In this document: piece after piece, positions 54,942 to 64,000 of the stretch
How the letters are laid out: each line of letters begins with the position of its first letter
How positions within the stretch are numbered: the first letter of the stretch is position 1
DNA from: Aquimarina aquimarini
Lineage (GTDB): Bacteria > Bacteroidota > Bacteroidia > Flavobacteriales > Flavobacteriaceae
Length of the DNA stretch: 64,000 nucleotides
Assembly: GCF_900299535.1 (NCBI RefSeq)
Contig: NZ_OMKE01000012.1
Location: 62,001 to 126,000, forward strand
Direction of reading: 5' to 3'
Made by a program: the position numbers and the translations under genes
The notes under the pieces: generated by a model
Seen by the model: the letters and a program-made list of their open reading frames with translations, nothing else
Told to the model about the DNA's origin: nothing
Databases searched by the model: none

Positions 54942-55391
54942 ATGTTAGAGCCATTGGATGATTCTTATTTTATGAAAAAAGCCTTGCAGGAAGCTGAATT
55001 GGCATTCGAAAAAAATGAAGTGCCTGTGGGTGCAGTGATTGTGATAGAGGATAGAATTATAGCAAGAGCTCATAATCTTACAGAGCTGTTAAACGATGTT
55101 ACTGCACATGCAGAAATGCAGGCTATCACAGCAGCTGCAAATTTTTTAGGAGGTAAATATCTAAAAGATTGCACATTATATGTAACTCTAGAGCCATGCC
55201 AGATGTGTGCAGGAGCATTGTATTGGAGCCAAATCAAAAAAGTGGTTTATGGAGCGGTAGATGAACAAAGAGGTTGTATTGCAATGGGCACAAAACTGCA
55301 TCCAAAAACAAAAATGATAGGAGGGGTACTTGAAGAAGAGTGTGGAGCATTGCTTACTCGTTTTTTTGCTGAAAAGCGTAACCTTAATTAG
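54942..55391 (+). CDS. tadA: tRNA-specific adenosine deaminase
   Basis: This 149-aa protein has the deaminase zinc motif HAEMQAI and PCQMCAGAL, with the N-terminal EVPVGAVIV pattern of TadA. It makes inosine 34 in tRNA-Arg. It is 20 bp before the CBS-DUF294 gene. Confidence 0.92.
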   Translation: MLEPLDDSYFMKKALQEAELAFEKNEVPVGAVIVIEDRIIARAHNLTELLNDVTAHAEMQAITAAANFLGGKYLKDCTLYVTLEPCQMCAGALYWSQIKKVVYGAVDEQRGCIAMGTKLHPKTKMIGGVLEEECGALLTRFFAEKRNLN

Positions 55392-55411
55392 AGTAGAAAA
55401 TCTCTTGTGAT

Positions 55412-57331
55412 ATGAAGAATACAATTGCAGAGCGTGTACAGGATTTCTTAAAACAATTCCCCCCTTTTGATAGTATCAAAAAAGAAGAACTATTACAGAT
55501 TTCTAATCAGATTAGAATTCTGTATGTAGAAAAGGGAGGATATGTTTTTCAGCAGGACGAAGCATGTCATGAGGAATTCTATATTGTAAGAGAAGGAGCA
55601 ATTGGGTTGTATAGGGATGCCGATGTAGATGAGAAGCTGATAGATATATGTGATGTAGGAGATCTATTTGGTTTACGTATCATGATTATCAGAAAAAATT
55701 ATAGGATGACAGCCAAAGCAGATGAAGAATCTATTGTTTATGCGATTTCTGCTGAGGTTTTTGAGCCTTTTATTGATGAGAATAAGGAGGTGAATAAATT
55801 TTTGTTGGGTACGTTTGCGGCGCATGCCAGAAATGATTACACAGAAACAGCAAAGGGTCAACAGATAGATAACACGATCTCTGTAGAAGCAGCCACAGAT
55901 CTTTCTGCTCTGCGTAGTGTCTCGTATCGTAAAAAACCTGTTACCTGTGTGGCAGAGAAATCTATACGAGATATCGCTCAAAAGATGACCGATAAAAAAG
56001 TAAACTGTATTGTTGCGGTAAATGAAGATAAATATCCAGTTGGTATCATTACAGATAGAGATTTAAGGGCGAAGGTAATTACTGGGTTATTTCCTGTGAC
56101 ATCTCAAGTACATCAAATAATGGAATCTCCTGTAATTACATATTCAAAAAAAATAACAGTAGCAGAGGCGCAGATAGCATTGATTAAGCATGATATTAGT
56201 CATCTGTGTATTACAAAAGATGGTACGCCAAATTCAAAATTGATAGGTATTGTTTCTGATCATGATCTTTTGGTTTCGTTAGGAAATAACCCTTCGGTAT
56301 TAATAAAAGAGGTAAAGCGTATCAAAAAACCACAGAAGCTTAGGTATATTAGAAAACAAGTAGAAAAATTATTGAAATCGTATTTGGAACAAAATATCCC
56401 GACGATTCATATAGTAAATATGATTTCTGAAATTAATGATGCTATTGTTGTTAGGGTAATAGAACTGTCTTTAAAACAAATGGAATCTCCTCCTCCTGTT
56501 CGATTTTGTTTTATGGTATTGGGAAGTCAAGGAAGAAGAGAACAGTTGCTTTTGACAGATCAAGATAATGCAATTGTTTTTGAAGATGTAGAAGAGATGG
56601 AGTACAAAGAAGTCCAAGATTATTTTCTAGAGTTAGCAAATTATATTACAAAAGGGTTGCATACTGTTGGATTTGAATATTGCCCCGCAGAAATGATGGC
56701 TAGTAATCCTAGGTGGTGCTTGTCATTATCAAAATGGGAATTGCAGTTTAAAGAGTGGATGACCGTGCCAACAGAAGAAGGAACCTTATTGTCATCTATA
56801 TTTTTTGATTTTCAACATGTGTATGGAGATATTACTATGACAGATCGATTGTCTGAGATCGTGTTCGAAGGTGTGAATAAGAGTAATAGGTTTTTGGAGT
56901 TATTAGGAGTTAGTGCGTTGAAAAAACCATCTCCTTTAGGGTTTTTTAAGCAGTTTTTGGTGGAGCAAAATGGGGAGCATAAAGATACTTTTGATATTAA
57001 GACAAGAGCAATGATGGTATTGATTGATGCAGCTAGAATTTTAACCCTTTATCATAATATAAAAGGAGTAAATAGTACGCTACATCGCTATATAAAACTT
57101 GCCGAAATAGAACCACAAAATAGAAAGCTTTTTGAGAGCTGTGCCAAAGCATTTAGAGTTTTGATAAAGTTTAGGACCAAACAAGGGCTGTTGCATCATG
57201 ATTCAGGTAGGTTTATACAACTAAATACGTTGAGTAAAAATGATAAATTAAAACTCAAAAGATGTTTTAAGCCTATTAGGGATATACAAGAGGTATTACG
57301 AGTTAGGTTTCAGCTTAAGAATTTGATGTAG
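55412..57331 (+). CDS. CNMP - CBS - DUF294 nucleotidyltransferase-like protein
   Basis: The 639-aa protein has, in order, a cyclic-nucleotide-binding fold (about 18-135), a CBS pair (about 175-300, GIITDRDLRAKV and IGIVSDHDLLV), a DUF294 nucleotidyltransferase-like domain with GSQGRREQLLLTDQDNAIVF (about 370-390) and a C-terminal DUF294_C domain. It has a signalling role and is presumed to modify or bind nucleotides. The exonuclease gene starts immediately after its stop, suggesting one function. Confidence 0.88.
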   Translation: MKNTIAERVQDFLKQFPPFDSIKKEELLQISNQIRILYVEKGGYVFQQDEACHEEFYIVREGAIGLYRDADVDEKLIDICDVGDLFGLRIMIIRKNYRMTAKADEESIVYAISAEVFEPFIDENKEVNKFLLGTFAAHARNDYTETAKGQQIDNTISVEAATDLSALRSVSYRKKPVTCVAEKSIRDIAQKMTDKKVNCIVAVNEDKYPVGIITDRDLRAKVITGLFPVTSQVHQIMESPVITYSKKITVAEAQIALIKHDISHLCITKDGTPNSKLIGIVSDHDLLVSLGNNPSVLIKEVKRIKKPQKLRYIRKQVEKLLKSYLEQNIPTIHIVNMISEINDAIVVRVIELSLKQMESPPPVRFCFMVLGSQGRREQLLLTDQDNAIVFEDVEEMEYKEVQDYFLELANYITKGLHTVGFEYCPAEMMASNPRWCLSLSKWELQFKEWMTVPTEEGTLLSSIFFDFQHVYGDITMTDRLSEIVFEGVNKSNRFLELLGVSALKKPSPLGFFKQFLVEQNGEHKDTFDIKTRAMMVLIDAARILTLYHNIKGVNSTLHRYIKLAEIEPQNRKLFESCAKAFRVLIKFRTKQGLLHHDSGRFIQLNTLSKNDKLKLKRCFKPIRDIQEVLRVRFQLKNLM

Positions 57332-58006
57332 ATGTGGTTTTGGACAAAAAATAATAAGAAGAATTATCCCGATTTCTGGAAAGAATATATAGATCTTTTT
57401 GGTAAAAAAAAGAAAAAGCTATCACTGGAAGCTATTAGGTTTGTTGCGTTCGATACAGAAACCACAGGATTTGATTATGAAGAAGATCGTATTTTATCTA
57501 TTGGAGCTATTGCCATAAAAAATAGTAATATCATAGTCTCAGATCAATTAGAGATATATTTGCATCAAGAAGTTTTTAATAAAGATACAGTAAAGATTCA
57601 CGGGATTAGAAAAAATACAGATTTTAATAAAATTACAGAAAGAGAAGCATTAGAGTTCTTTATAAATTATATTGGCAATGCGATTCTTGTTGCTCATCAT
57701 GCAGAGTTTGATAGAAAAATGATAAATAAAGCATTACAAAGACATGGGTTGGGGGTGTTAAAAAATAAAATAGTAGATACAGGTGTTTTATTTAAAAAAA
57801 CAAAACATAGAGTGTATCTTTATGATAAGCAGAATGTGCATTATACGCTAGATGAATTATGTAATGATCTAAAGATATCAAAAAGTGACAGGCATACTGC
57901 GTCTGGGGATGCATTTATTACAGCAATGGCTTTTGTAAAAATTATAATAAAGCTTAGTAAAGATAAAAAGATTAAAATAAGCAGATTATTTGGGGGGATT
58001 TTTTGA
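57332..58006 (+). CDS. DnaQ-family 3'-5' exonuclease
   Basis: The 224-aa protein has the DEDD residues: FDTETTG, the second Asp in HHAEFDRKM, and HTASGDAFI with its final Asp. This is the DnaQ/epsilon family. It follows the CNMP-CBS-DUF294 gene with no gap, an arrangement that suggests a shared pathway. The exact substrate (DNA, RNA or small oligos) is unknown. Confidence 0.88.
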   Translation: MWFWTKNNKKNYPDFWKEYIDLFGKKKKKLSLEAIRFVAFDTETTGFDYEEDRILSIGAIAIKNSNIIVSDQLEIYLHQEVFNKDTVKIHGIRKNTDFNKITEREALEFFINYIGNAILVAHHAEFDRKMINKALQRHGLGVLKNKIVDTGVLFKKTKHRVYLYDKQNVHYTLDELCNDLKISKSDRHTASGDAFITAMAFVKIIIKLSKDKKIKISRLFGGIF

Positions 58007-58021
58007 TTGGGGTAAAATAAA

Positions 58022-58045
58022 AAAACACTACAATAGTAGTGCTTT
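58022..58045 (-). terminator. Terminator of the cold-shock gene
   Basis: A 6-bp stem (cactac at 58026-58031 with gtagtg at 58036-58041) followed by a T-run on the minus strand ends the cold-shock gene. Confidence 0.6.
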
Positions 58046-58069
58046 AGAAACTAGGGGAGTACCTCGCTT

Positions 58070-58264
58070 TTAGCCAATTATACTTACATTAGCAGCTATA
58101 ATTCCTTTTCTACCTTCTTCTTCCTGATATTCCACTTTGTCACCTTCATTAAGAACCTCTCCATCAATTGCAGAAGCGTGAACAAAAATGTCTCTTCCTG
58201 TTTCGTCGTTAGTAATAAATCCGTAACCTTTTGATTCATTAAAAAATTTTACTGTTCCTTCCAT
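58070..58264 (-). CDS. Cold-shock domain protein
   Basis: This 64-aa protein is a single CSD with the RNA-binding motifs KGYGFITND and DIFVHASA. It binds single-stranded RNA or DNA and melts structures. It has its own terminator. Confidence 0.93.
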   Translation of the reverse strand: MEGTVKFFNESKGYGFITNDETGRDIFVHASAIDGEVLNEGDKVEYQEEEGRKGIIAANVSIIG

Positions 58265-58350
58265 TGTAATTAAAATAATATATATGTGAATACTAAAGGT
58301 AGTTTTTAATTCTTAATAAATCAATATCCAAATGTGAATATTTTTTTAAC

Positions 58351-58608
58351 CTAGAACTCTTTTTTCTCTTGATTCTTCTCGTAATCTTTCATTTTTTTTA
58401 GATTCTCCTCGGTAAGCATATAGTCTTTTACATTTTTGTTTTTCCATCTATGGTAGATAAAAATAGGCATCAAAATAAAAGAGGTAGTTAGGATACCAAT
58501 TCCAACTAATTTATCTCCTGTAGGATGATCTCCTGAGTTTTTAAAATAATACCCAACACAGATCAGGACAATTACTAGAATAAAAAGGACTCTGATAATA
58601 TATTTCAT
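58351..58608 (-). CDS. Small two-TM membrane protein
   Basis: This 85-aa protein has hydrophobic segments at about residues 4-22 and 37-53 and a charged C-terminus ending KNQEKKEF. No family is recognised. It lies between the cold-shock gene and the CLC gene. Confidence 0.55.
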   Translation of the reverse strand: MKYIIRVLFILVIVLICVGYYFKNSGDHPTGDKLVGIGILTTSFILMPIFIYHRWKNKNVKDYMLTEENLKKMKDYEKNQEKKEF

Positions 58609-58683
58609 TTTAAAACAATATTTGGTGTTTGTAGTATCGAGTGATCGATAGATGATTATCTCATTTTTTATGAAGACAATGTT

Positions 58684-60471
58684 TTATCGTGTAAAGGTAA
58701 TTAACTTTCTGCGATACGAAGTGAGTAGTTTTGATTTTGAAATAAAACCATGGTATTTTCCATTTTTGAGAACAGGAAGGTTCCATGCACCAGTATCTTG
58801 AAATTTTTTCATTACCGTTTTTGCATTATCCTTTTCATATATAATAGTAACAGGAGCTTTTGTCATTAAGCTATCCACCTTTAGTTTATGATATAAAGTG
58901 ATGTCAAACATAATATCTCTAATACTATCTAGAGATACGATGCCAATAAGTTGGTCAGAATCATCAGTGACAGGGAATAGGTTTCGGTTTGATTTTGAAA
59001 CAGCTTCACTTAATAATTGTTTTAGTGTGTAACAAGATTTTACGGGGATAAAATTAGTTTCTATACACTCTTCAAGGTTCATGAGGGTTAATACTGTCTG
59101 GTCTTTGTCATGAGTTAATAAATGCCCTTGTTCAGCCAGTTCTCTGGTATATATATTGTGCTCTATTCTGTTTTTAGAGATTATAAATGATATAGAAGTG
59201 GTGATCATTAAAGGAACAAATAACTCATAACTAGAAGTGATTTCTGCAATAAGAAATATAGAAGTAAGCGGGGCGTGTAATACACCTGCAATTAGCCCTG
59301 CCATACCAAGTAATGTAAAATTAGCCTCAGAAACTTCAAACCCTAGTCCAAGGTTATTGATAACCTTAGAGACTACGTTGCCCAATGCACTACCCATTAC
59401 CATTGTTGGGATAAATATACCTCCTGATCCTCCTGCAGCAAATGTAGCGGTCATGGCAACAGCTTTAAAAATAGTAATCCCTGTTAATAATGCAATAACA
59501 ACCCAAATATTACTGCTGACTGCATCAAACGGGGTTTTTCCAATGGCGGTAAGATGATTACCGTGTAATAGATTGTTTATAAAACCAAGACCTTCTCCGT
59601 AGAGAGGAGGGATGAAGTATAACATAATCCCAATAGCAGTACCACCAATTAATAATCTATGGATTTTTTTAGAAAACCGATTAAAGAAATGTAAGATGCC
59701 AAAATACATTTTGGTAAAATATATAGATGCAAATGCAGTGCCTATACCTAGTATGATATAAAAAGGAGTATCGTAAATGTCAAATTTTTCTAAAACATCA
59801 AATCTAAATAATACTTCATCTCCCAAAAAGAAATACGAAGTGATTATTGAAGATACAGAGGCAAAAAGCAAAGGTAATAAAGAAGTTAAAGTAAGATCAA
59901 GACTAAATACCTCGACTGCAAATACCAGACCAGCTAAAGGGGATTTGAATACCGCAGATATAGCACCTGCAGAAGCGCACCCGATTAGTAATACTCTAGT
60001 TTTTCTGTTAACATGAAATAATGTGCTAAAACTAGAACTTAATGCAGACCCAGAGCTAATTGCAGGTCCTAAAAGACCAACTGACCCTCCAAATCCAACG
60101 GTGATGGGTGCTAGAATAAGGGGAAGATATCCATGAATAGGCTTTATAACTCCATTTTTTTTTGAAAGAGAGTATAAAATCAAAGGAATGGCTGATTTTA
60201 TATCTTTCTTAAATATGTGTTTGGTAAGAATATAGACAATAAGCAAACCGATTATTGGTATGATAAAATAAAAAGAAGTTTGCCATGAGATGATATCACT
60301 CTCTAGAATGACTTGAATAAAATGAGTGATATTTTTTAATAATAAAGAAACAAGTCCAGCGGTGAACCCAACAAGAATACTGAGCATAAGAATAAATGTC
60401 TTGTTAGAGATATGGCGATACCTCCACTTGAGAATCCTATACAGAAGTGTCCTTTTCTTTTGAAGAGACAT
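58684..60471 (-). CDS. CLC-family chloride channel/antiporter with CBS domains
   Basis: The 595-aa protein has the CLC pore motifs FGGSVGLLGPAISSGSAL (about residue 130) and AAGGSGGIFIPTMVMG (about 340), and a conserved hydrophobic core of at least ten segments. A C-terminal CBS pair (about 450-590) has LFPVTDDSDQLIGIVSLDSI. These carry chloride or fluoride; the CBS part is regulatory. Confidence 0.9.
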   Translation of the reverse strand: MSLQKKRTLLYRILKWRYRHISNKTFILMLSILVGFTAGLVSLLLKNITHFIQVILESDIISWQTSFYFIIPIIGLLIVYILTKHIFKKDIKSAIPLILYSLSKKNGVIKPIHGYLPLILAPITVGFGGSVGLLGPAISSGSALSSSFSTLFHVNRKTRVLLIGCASAGAISAVFKSPLAGLVFAVEVFSLDLTLTSLLPLLFASVSSIITSYFFLGDEVLFRFDVLEKFDIYDTPFYIILGIGTAFASIYFTKMYFGILHFFNRFSKKIHRLLIGGTAIGIMLYFIPPLYGEGLGFINNLLHGNHLTAIGKTPFDAVSSNIWVVIALLTGITIFKAVAMTATFAAGGSGGIFIPTMVMGSALGNVVSKVINNLGLGFEVSEANFTLLGMAGLIAGVLHAPLTSIFLIAEITSSYELFVPLMITTSISFIISKNRIEHNIYTRELAEQGHLLTHDKDQTVLTLMNLEECIETNFIPVKSCYTLKQLLSEAVSKSNRNLFPVTDDSDQLIGIVSLDSIRDIMFDITLYHKLKVDSLMTKAPVTIIYEKDNAKTVMKKFQDTGAWNLPVLKNGKYHGFISKSKLLTSYRRKLITFTR

Positions 60472-60505
60472 AGGTGCTGAACTTAGATACTTAAAAATAG
60501 TAAAA

Positions 60506-60524
60506 ATCCCGCTTATAGCGGGAT
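60506..60524 (-). terminator. Terminator of aspS
   Basis: An 8-bp perfect stem (atcccgct at 60506-60513 with agcgggat at 60517-60524) and a 3-base loop is followed on the minus strand by a T-rich tract. Confidence 0.75.
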
Positions 60525-60530
60525 CTTATC

Positions 60531-62279
60531 TTATAAATCAAGTTGAATGTTTAGTTCTTTGAGTTGCTCTTTATCAATATTTGATGGCGCGTCTATCATA
60601 ACATCTCTACCACTGTTATTTTTAGGAAAAGCAATAAAATCTCGAATTGTTTCTTGTCCGCCAAGAATAGAAACCAGTCTATCAAAACCAAAAGCAAGAC
60701 CCCCGTGTGGTGGAGCTCCATATTGAAAAGCATCCATCAAAAAGCCAAATTGTTCTTTTGCTTCTTCAGGAGAGAAACCTAAGTGATCAAACATGAGAGC
60801 TTGCGTCTCTTTATCATGAATACGAATAGAGCCTCCGCCTATCTCATTTCCATTTAATACCAAATCATAAGCATTAGCACGTACATCTCCTGGGTTGGTA
60901 TCTAGAAGAGCAATGTCTTCTGGTTTAGGAGAGGTAAAAGGATGGTGCATCGCATGGTAGCGTTTAGTATCTTCATCCCACTCAAGTAAAGGGAAATCTA
61001 TAACCCATAGAGGTGCAAACTCCTCAGGGTTTCTTAATCCTAATCGTTCTGCAAGTTCCATACGTAAAGCACTTAATTGTGCTCGTACTTTATGTGTTTG
61101 TCCAGAAAGTATACATATCAAATCTCCAGCTTTAGCGCCAGTTTTTTCAGCCCATTTAGCTAAATCATCTTGGTCATAGAATTTGTCTACAGAAGACTTG
61201 TAAGTGCCATCCTCATTACATTTTACATATACCATACCTAGAGCGCCAACCTGTGGGCGTTTTACCCAATCAATAAGTTTGTCGATCTCTTTTCTGGTAT
61301 AAGAAGCACCACCAGAAACGGCAATACCTACAACCAATTCGGCGCTATTAAAAACACCAAATTCTTTATGTTGAGCAATCTCATTGAGTTCGCCAAATTT
61401 CATCCCAAATCGAATATCAGGCTTGTCATTACCATAGGTTTGCATAGCCTCTTGATAAGTCATTCTAGGGAAATCTTCAATAGTAATTCCTTTTATTTCA
61501 GAGATAAGGTGACGAGTAAGTCCTTCAAATATGGTTAAGATATCTTCTTGTTCCACAAACGCCATTTCGCAATCTATCTGTGTAAACTCTGGTTGTCTGT
61601 CTGCTCTTAAGTCTTCATCTCTAAAACATTTTACAATCTGGAAATATTTATCCATACCGCCAACCATGAGTAATTGCTTAAAGGTTTGCGGAGATTGTGG
61701 TAATGCATAAAACTGCCCTTCATTCATTCTAGAAGGGACAACGAAGTCTCTGGCTCCTTCTGGAGTGGATTTAATAAGATATGGAGTTTCAACCTCAATA
61801 AACTCTTTTGCAGATAAGTAATTTCTTACCAACATTCCTACCTGATGACGAAACATCAAGTTATTTTTTACGGGAGTACGTCTAATATCAAGATACCTAT
61901 ATTTCATCCTAATATCTTCACCACCATCTGTAGTGTCTTCTATAGTAAAAGGTGGTACAATAGCTTCATTAAGTATTGTTAGCTCATCGACTAGGATTTC
62001 GATCTCTCCTGTTGGTATATTTTTGTTTTTAGATTCACGTTCTATTACCGTTCCCTTTACCTGAATAACAAATTCTCTACCCAGAGTTTTTGCTTTTTCT
62101 ACTACAGTTGCCGGAGTACGTTCTTCATCAAAAATTAATTGAGTAATGCCATAGCGATCTCTAAGATCTACCCATATCATAAATCCTTTATCTCTCGTTT
62201 TTTGTACCCATCCAGATAGGGTAACTTCTTTTTTGATATCTGTGGAGCGTAGTTCACCACACGAATGACTTCTGTACAT
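60531..62279 (-). CDS. aspS: Aspartyl-tRNA synthetase
   Basis: The 582-aa protein has the OB-fold tRNA-binding domain (about residues 1-100), class II motif 2 ([18 protein letters not shown]), a GAD insertion (about 290-410) and motif 3 ([10 protein letters not shown]). It is the bacterial type with the insertion domain. It charges tRNA-Asp. Confidence 0.96.
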   Translation of the reverse strand: MYRSHSCGELRSTDIKKEVTLSGWVQKTRDKGFMIWVDLRDRYGITQLIFDEERTPATVVEKAKTLGREFVIQVKGTVIERESKNKNIPTGEIEILVDELTILNEAIVPPFTIEDTTDGGEDIRMKYRYLDIRRTPVKNNLMFRHQVGMLVRNYLSAKEFIEVETPYLIKSTPEGARDFVVPSRMNEGQFYALPQSPQTFKQLLMVGGMDKYFQIVKCFRDEDLRADRQPEFTQIDCEMAFVEQEDILTIFEGLTRHLISEIKGITIEDFPRMTYQEAMQTYGNDKPDIRFGMKFGELNEIAQHKEFGVFNSAELVVGIAVSGGASYTRKEIDKLIDWVKRPQVGALGMVYVKCNEDGTYKSSVDKFYDQDDLAKWAEKTGAKAGDLICILSGQTHKVRAQLSALRMELAERLGLRNPEEFAPLWVIDFPLLEWDEDTKRYHAMHHPFTSPKPEDIALLDTNPGDVRANAYDLVLNGNEIGGGSIRIHDKETQALMFDHLGFSPEEAKEQFGFLMDAFQYGAPPHGGLAFGFDRLVSILGGQETIRDFIAFPKNNSGRDVMIDAPSNIDKEQLKELNIQLDL

Positions 62280-62529
62280 ATAGTTACGTGTTAAGGGTGC
62301 AAAAGTAAGAAGTTTTAAGCATTACTTCATAGTAGATGTATGATAGTTTTTATAGAAAACAATTCCTGATTATAAGGCATTGTTTTTTGTGATGTTTTTA
62401 TGATGTTTTTGTTGTTTTTATAGGTGTATTCTTAGTTGTTTGCTATTTTTATTACGAACAATTGTTAGGTTTAACAGTATTAATTCAATTTCTTTTAATA
62501 GATTTAACAAAACATTTAAACAAGTTATT

Positions 62530-64000
62530 ATGAAAAAACGAACTCTTTTTTGCAAAATGAAGATTTTGCTATTACTAATTTTTATTCCGACAGCAATATT
62601 TGCTCAGGAAACCATTACGGGAAAAGTGGTTAATAAATCAACTAGTGAACCCATTCCACTTGTTAATATTTTAGAAAAAGGAACATCCAATGGAGCAACT
62701 TCTGATTTTGATGGTAATTTTTCGATTCAAATAAAATCAATTCCTTCTACCCTTGTTTTTTCTGTAGTAGGTTTTAATACCAAAGAATTAGAGGTTACTA
62801 CAAATGCAGAGCTTACAGTGTATATAGAAGAAGGAGCACTTCTTGATGAAATTGTATTAGTAGGTAACCGTGCAAAACCAAGAACAGTACTAGAATCACC
62901 AGTAGCAATAGATAATATTACATCAAAAGAATTGGCAATAAGCGCACAGCCAGAATTAGATAAAATGATTGCTTTTAGAGTTCCTTCGTATAACTCTACT
63001 CAACAAACAGTATCTGATGCAACTGCCCATTTCGACCCTTCAGAACTTAGAAATTTAGGGCCTAGTAGAACATTGGTTTTGGTAAATGGTAAACGTAAAA
63101 ACCAAAGTGCCTTAGTGTATGTTAATGAAACCCCAGGACGAGGAGAAGTTGGAGTAGATATGAAGAGTATACCTGCTGCTGCTATAGAAAGAGTAGAGGT
63201 GTTACGAGATGGTGCATCTGCGCAATACGGGTCTGATGCAATTGCAGGGGTAATTAATATTATTCTTAAGGAGAACCCTGATAAAACAACAATAAATATT
63301 GGTTCTGGAGTAACTACAGATGGAGATGGATTTACTTATAATGGAAGTGTAAACACAACAATTAATCCAGATTTTGGTGGGTATATTAATTTAACAGCAG
63401 ATTTTTATCACCAGGATTATACCAATAGAGCACCAGAGCCAGGAAAAGATCTACTTTTTGGTAATGTTTTTCAGCCAGATCCGCAAGATGTGATCGACGG
63501 AAAACAGACACAACTAGAATTTGATCAACAATTAGCTTTGGCTAATAGTTTATTGGATGGTTCTCATCCTTGGATTCAAGAAAATCCAGATTTGGGGATG
63601 ACTCTTGGTCAACCAGAGTATGATCGATTGGGAGTAGCTTTTAATGCAGGATTCCCATATGCAGATGATTCTGCTAAGTTTTATTTGTTTGGAAGTCTTC
63701 AAAAAAGAGAAGGAAAAAGTTTTGCATTATACAGAGCGCCATATTGGGTTTCTGATCCTTTTAATTTATTACATGCGTCAGGTACAGAATATCAAGGATT
63801 TCAACCAACTTTTGAGACGGATATACGTGATAACACTTTTACAGCGGGAAACAGTTGGGAAATGTTTAATGAATGGAAGTTTGATTTAAGTTATACTTTT
63901 GGGAGAAATGCAGTAGATTATGAAGTGAATAATTCTTTAAACCCTGATTTAGGTGCAAATAGCCCTACTAGTTTCAAAGTAGGTGGATATAAATTTAGTA
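62530..64000 (+). CDS. TonB-dependent receptor, SusC-like, 3' part outside
   Basis: The frame opens at the ATG at 62530 and stays open to the window end (490 codons). It begins with a signal peptide (KILLLLIFIPTAIFAQ), then a carboxypeptidase-regulatory-like domain (ITGKVVNKSTSEPIPL..TSDFDGNF) and a plug domain with SPVAIDNITSKEL, LVLVNGKRKN and VEVLRDGASAQYGSDAIAGV. It takes up nutrients across the outer membrane with TonB energy. The substrate is unknown. The 250 bases before it hold its promoter. Confidence 0.93.
   Translation, partial: MKKRTLFCKMKILLLLIFIPTAIFAQETITGKVVNKSTSEPIPLVNILEKGTSNGATSDFDGNFSIQIKSIPSTLVFSVVGFNTKELEVTTNAELTVYIEEGALLDEIVLVGNRAKPRTVLESPVAIDNITSKELAISAQPELDKMIAFRVPSYNSTQQTVSDATAHFDPSELRNLGPSRTLVLVNGKRKNQSALVYVNETPGRGEVGVDMKSIPAAAIERVEVLRDGASAQYGSDAIAGVINIILKENPDKTTINIGSGVTTDGDGFTYNGSVNTTINPDFGGYINLTADFYHQDYTNRAPEPGKDLLFGNVFQPDPQDVIDGKQTQLEFDQQLALANSLLDGSHPWIQENPDLGMTLGQPEYDRLGVAFNAGFPYADDSAKFYLFGSLQKREGKSFALYRAPYWVSDPFNLLHASGTEYQGFQPTFETDIRDNTFTAGNSWEMFNEWKFDLSYTFGRNAVDYEVNNSLNPDLGANSPTSFKVGGYKFS

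Noticed and set aside
1..64000. CRISPR array or rRNA/tRNA genes
   Set aside because: No regularly spaced direct repeats and no conserved RNA gene segments were seen on either strand.

Overview
The window is low-GC DNA from a marine-type member of the Bacteroidota, most likely family Flavobacteriaceae and perhaps close to Aquimarina. This rests on the outer-membrane and lipoprotein families present (SusC-like TonB receptor, Cys-lipobox lipoproteins with lipocalin-like repeats), weak or absent Shine-Dalgarno sequences, a DUF3109 protein and a tyrosine integrase with a Bacteroidota-type N-terminal arm domain. The genus is a guess. No rRNA, tRNA or CRISPR array was found.

Region 1 (1-8140) looks like one end of an integrative element that continues off the left edge. 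It holds a minus-strand replication/excision-like module (HTH excisionase-like gene, HTH replication-like gene, DnaC/IstB-like ATPase, all coupled by 1- or 4-base overlaps), a plus-strand four-gene cargo cassette of membrane, exported and lipoprotein genes, a 594-aa protein of unknown function coupled by ATGA to the integrase, and the integrase itself. A compact inverted repeat next to a strong terminator at 8079-8135 is a candidate attachment site.

Region 2 (8519-19310) carries an unusual signalling and enzyme cluster. It has an FHA-winged-helix protein, a 1336-aa kinase / degenerate cyclase / ATPase / TPR fusion of the kind described near TOMM peptide clusters, an arylamine N-acetyltransferase-like protein and two unknown proteins, closed by a terminator. 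A flavin amine oxidase follows, flanked by two small ORFs that lack good start codons. A 77-bp hairpin element with 26-bp perfect arms closes the region.

Region 3 (19345-25165) holds an ECF sigma factor, a NarL-type response regulator with a TPR histidine kinase, a tiny lipoprotein, and about 2.1 kb of mostly non-coding DNA with several RNA-like structures and one probable 42-aa peptide gene.

Region 4 (25166-33934) has a Crp-type regulator and DoxX gene. It then has what I think is the most interesting locus: a P450, an FMN azoreductase/quinone reductase and a single protein fusing kynurenine 3-monooxygenase to a group II PLP decarboxylase, followed by an AraC regulator and a cupin. Together they suggest a dedicated route from kynurenine to 3-hydroxykynurenamine and onward products.

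Region 5 (33987-64000) is mostly core genome. It includes a MerC/Fur-family divergent pair with a perfect palindromic operator, a HupE-like protein, dCMP deaminase plus S41 protease, MarC, ribonucleotide reductase (nrdB, nrdA), dGTPase, lipocalin-like lipoproteins, AraC/HbpS/aquaporin, dxs, tadA, a CNMP-CBS-DUF294 protein with a DnaQ exonuclease, a cold-shock protein, a CLC channel, aspS and the start of a TonB-dependent receptor. Four genes for deoxynucleotide supply lie within 10 kb (38.6-48.2 kb).
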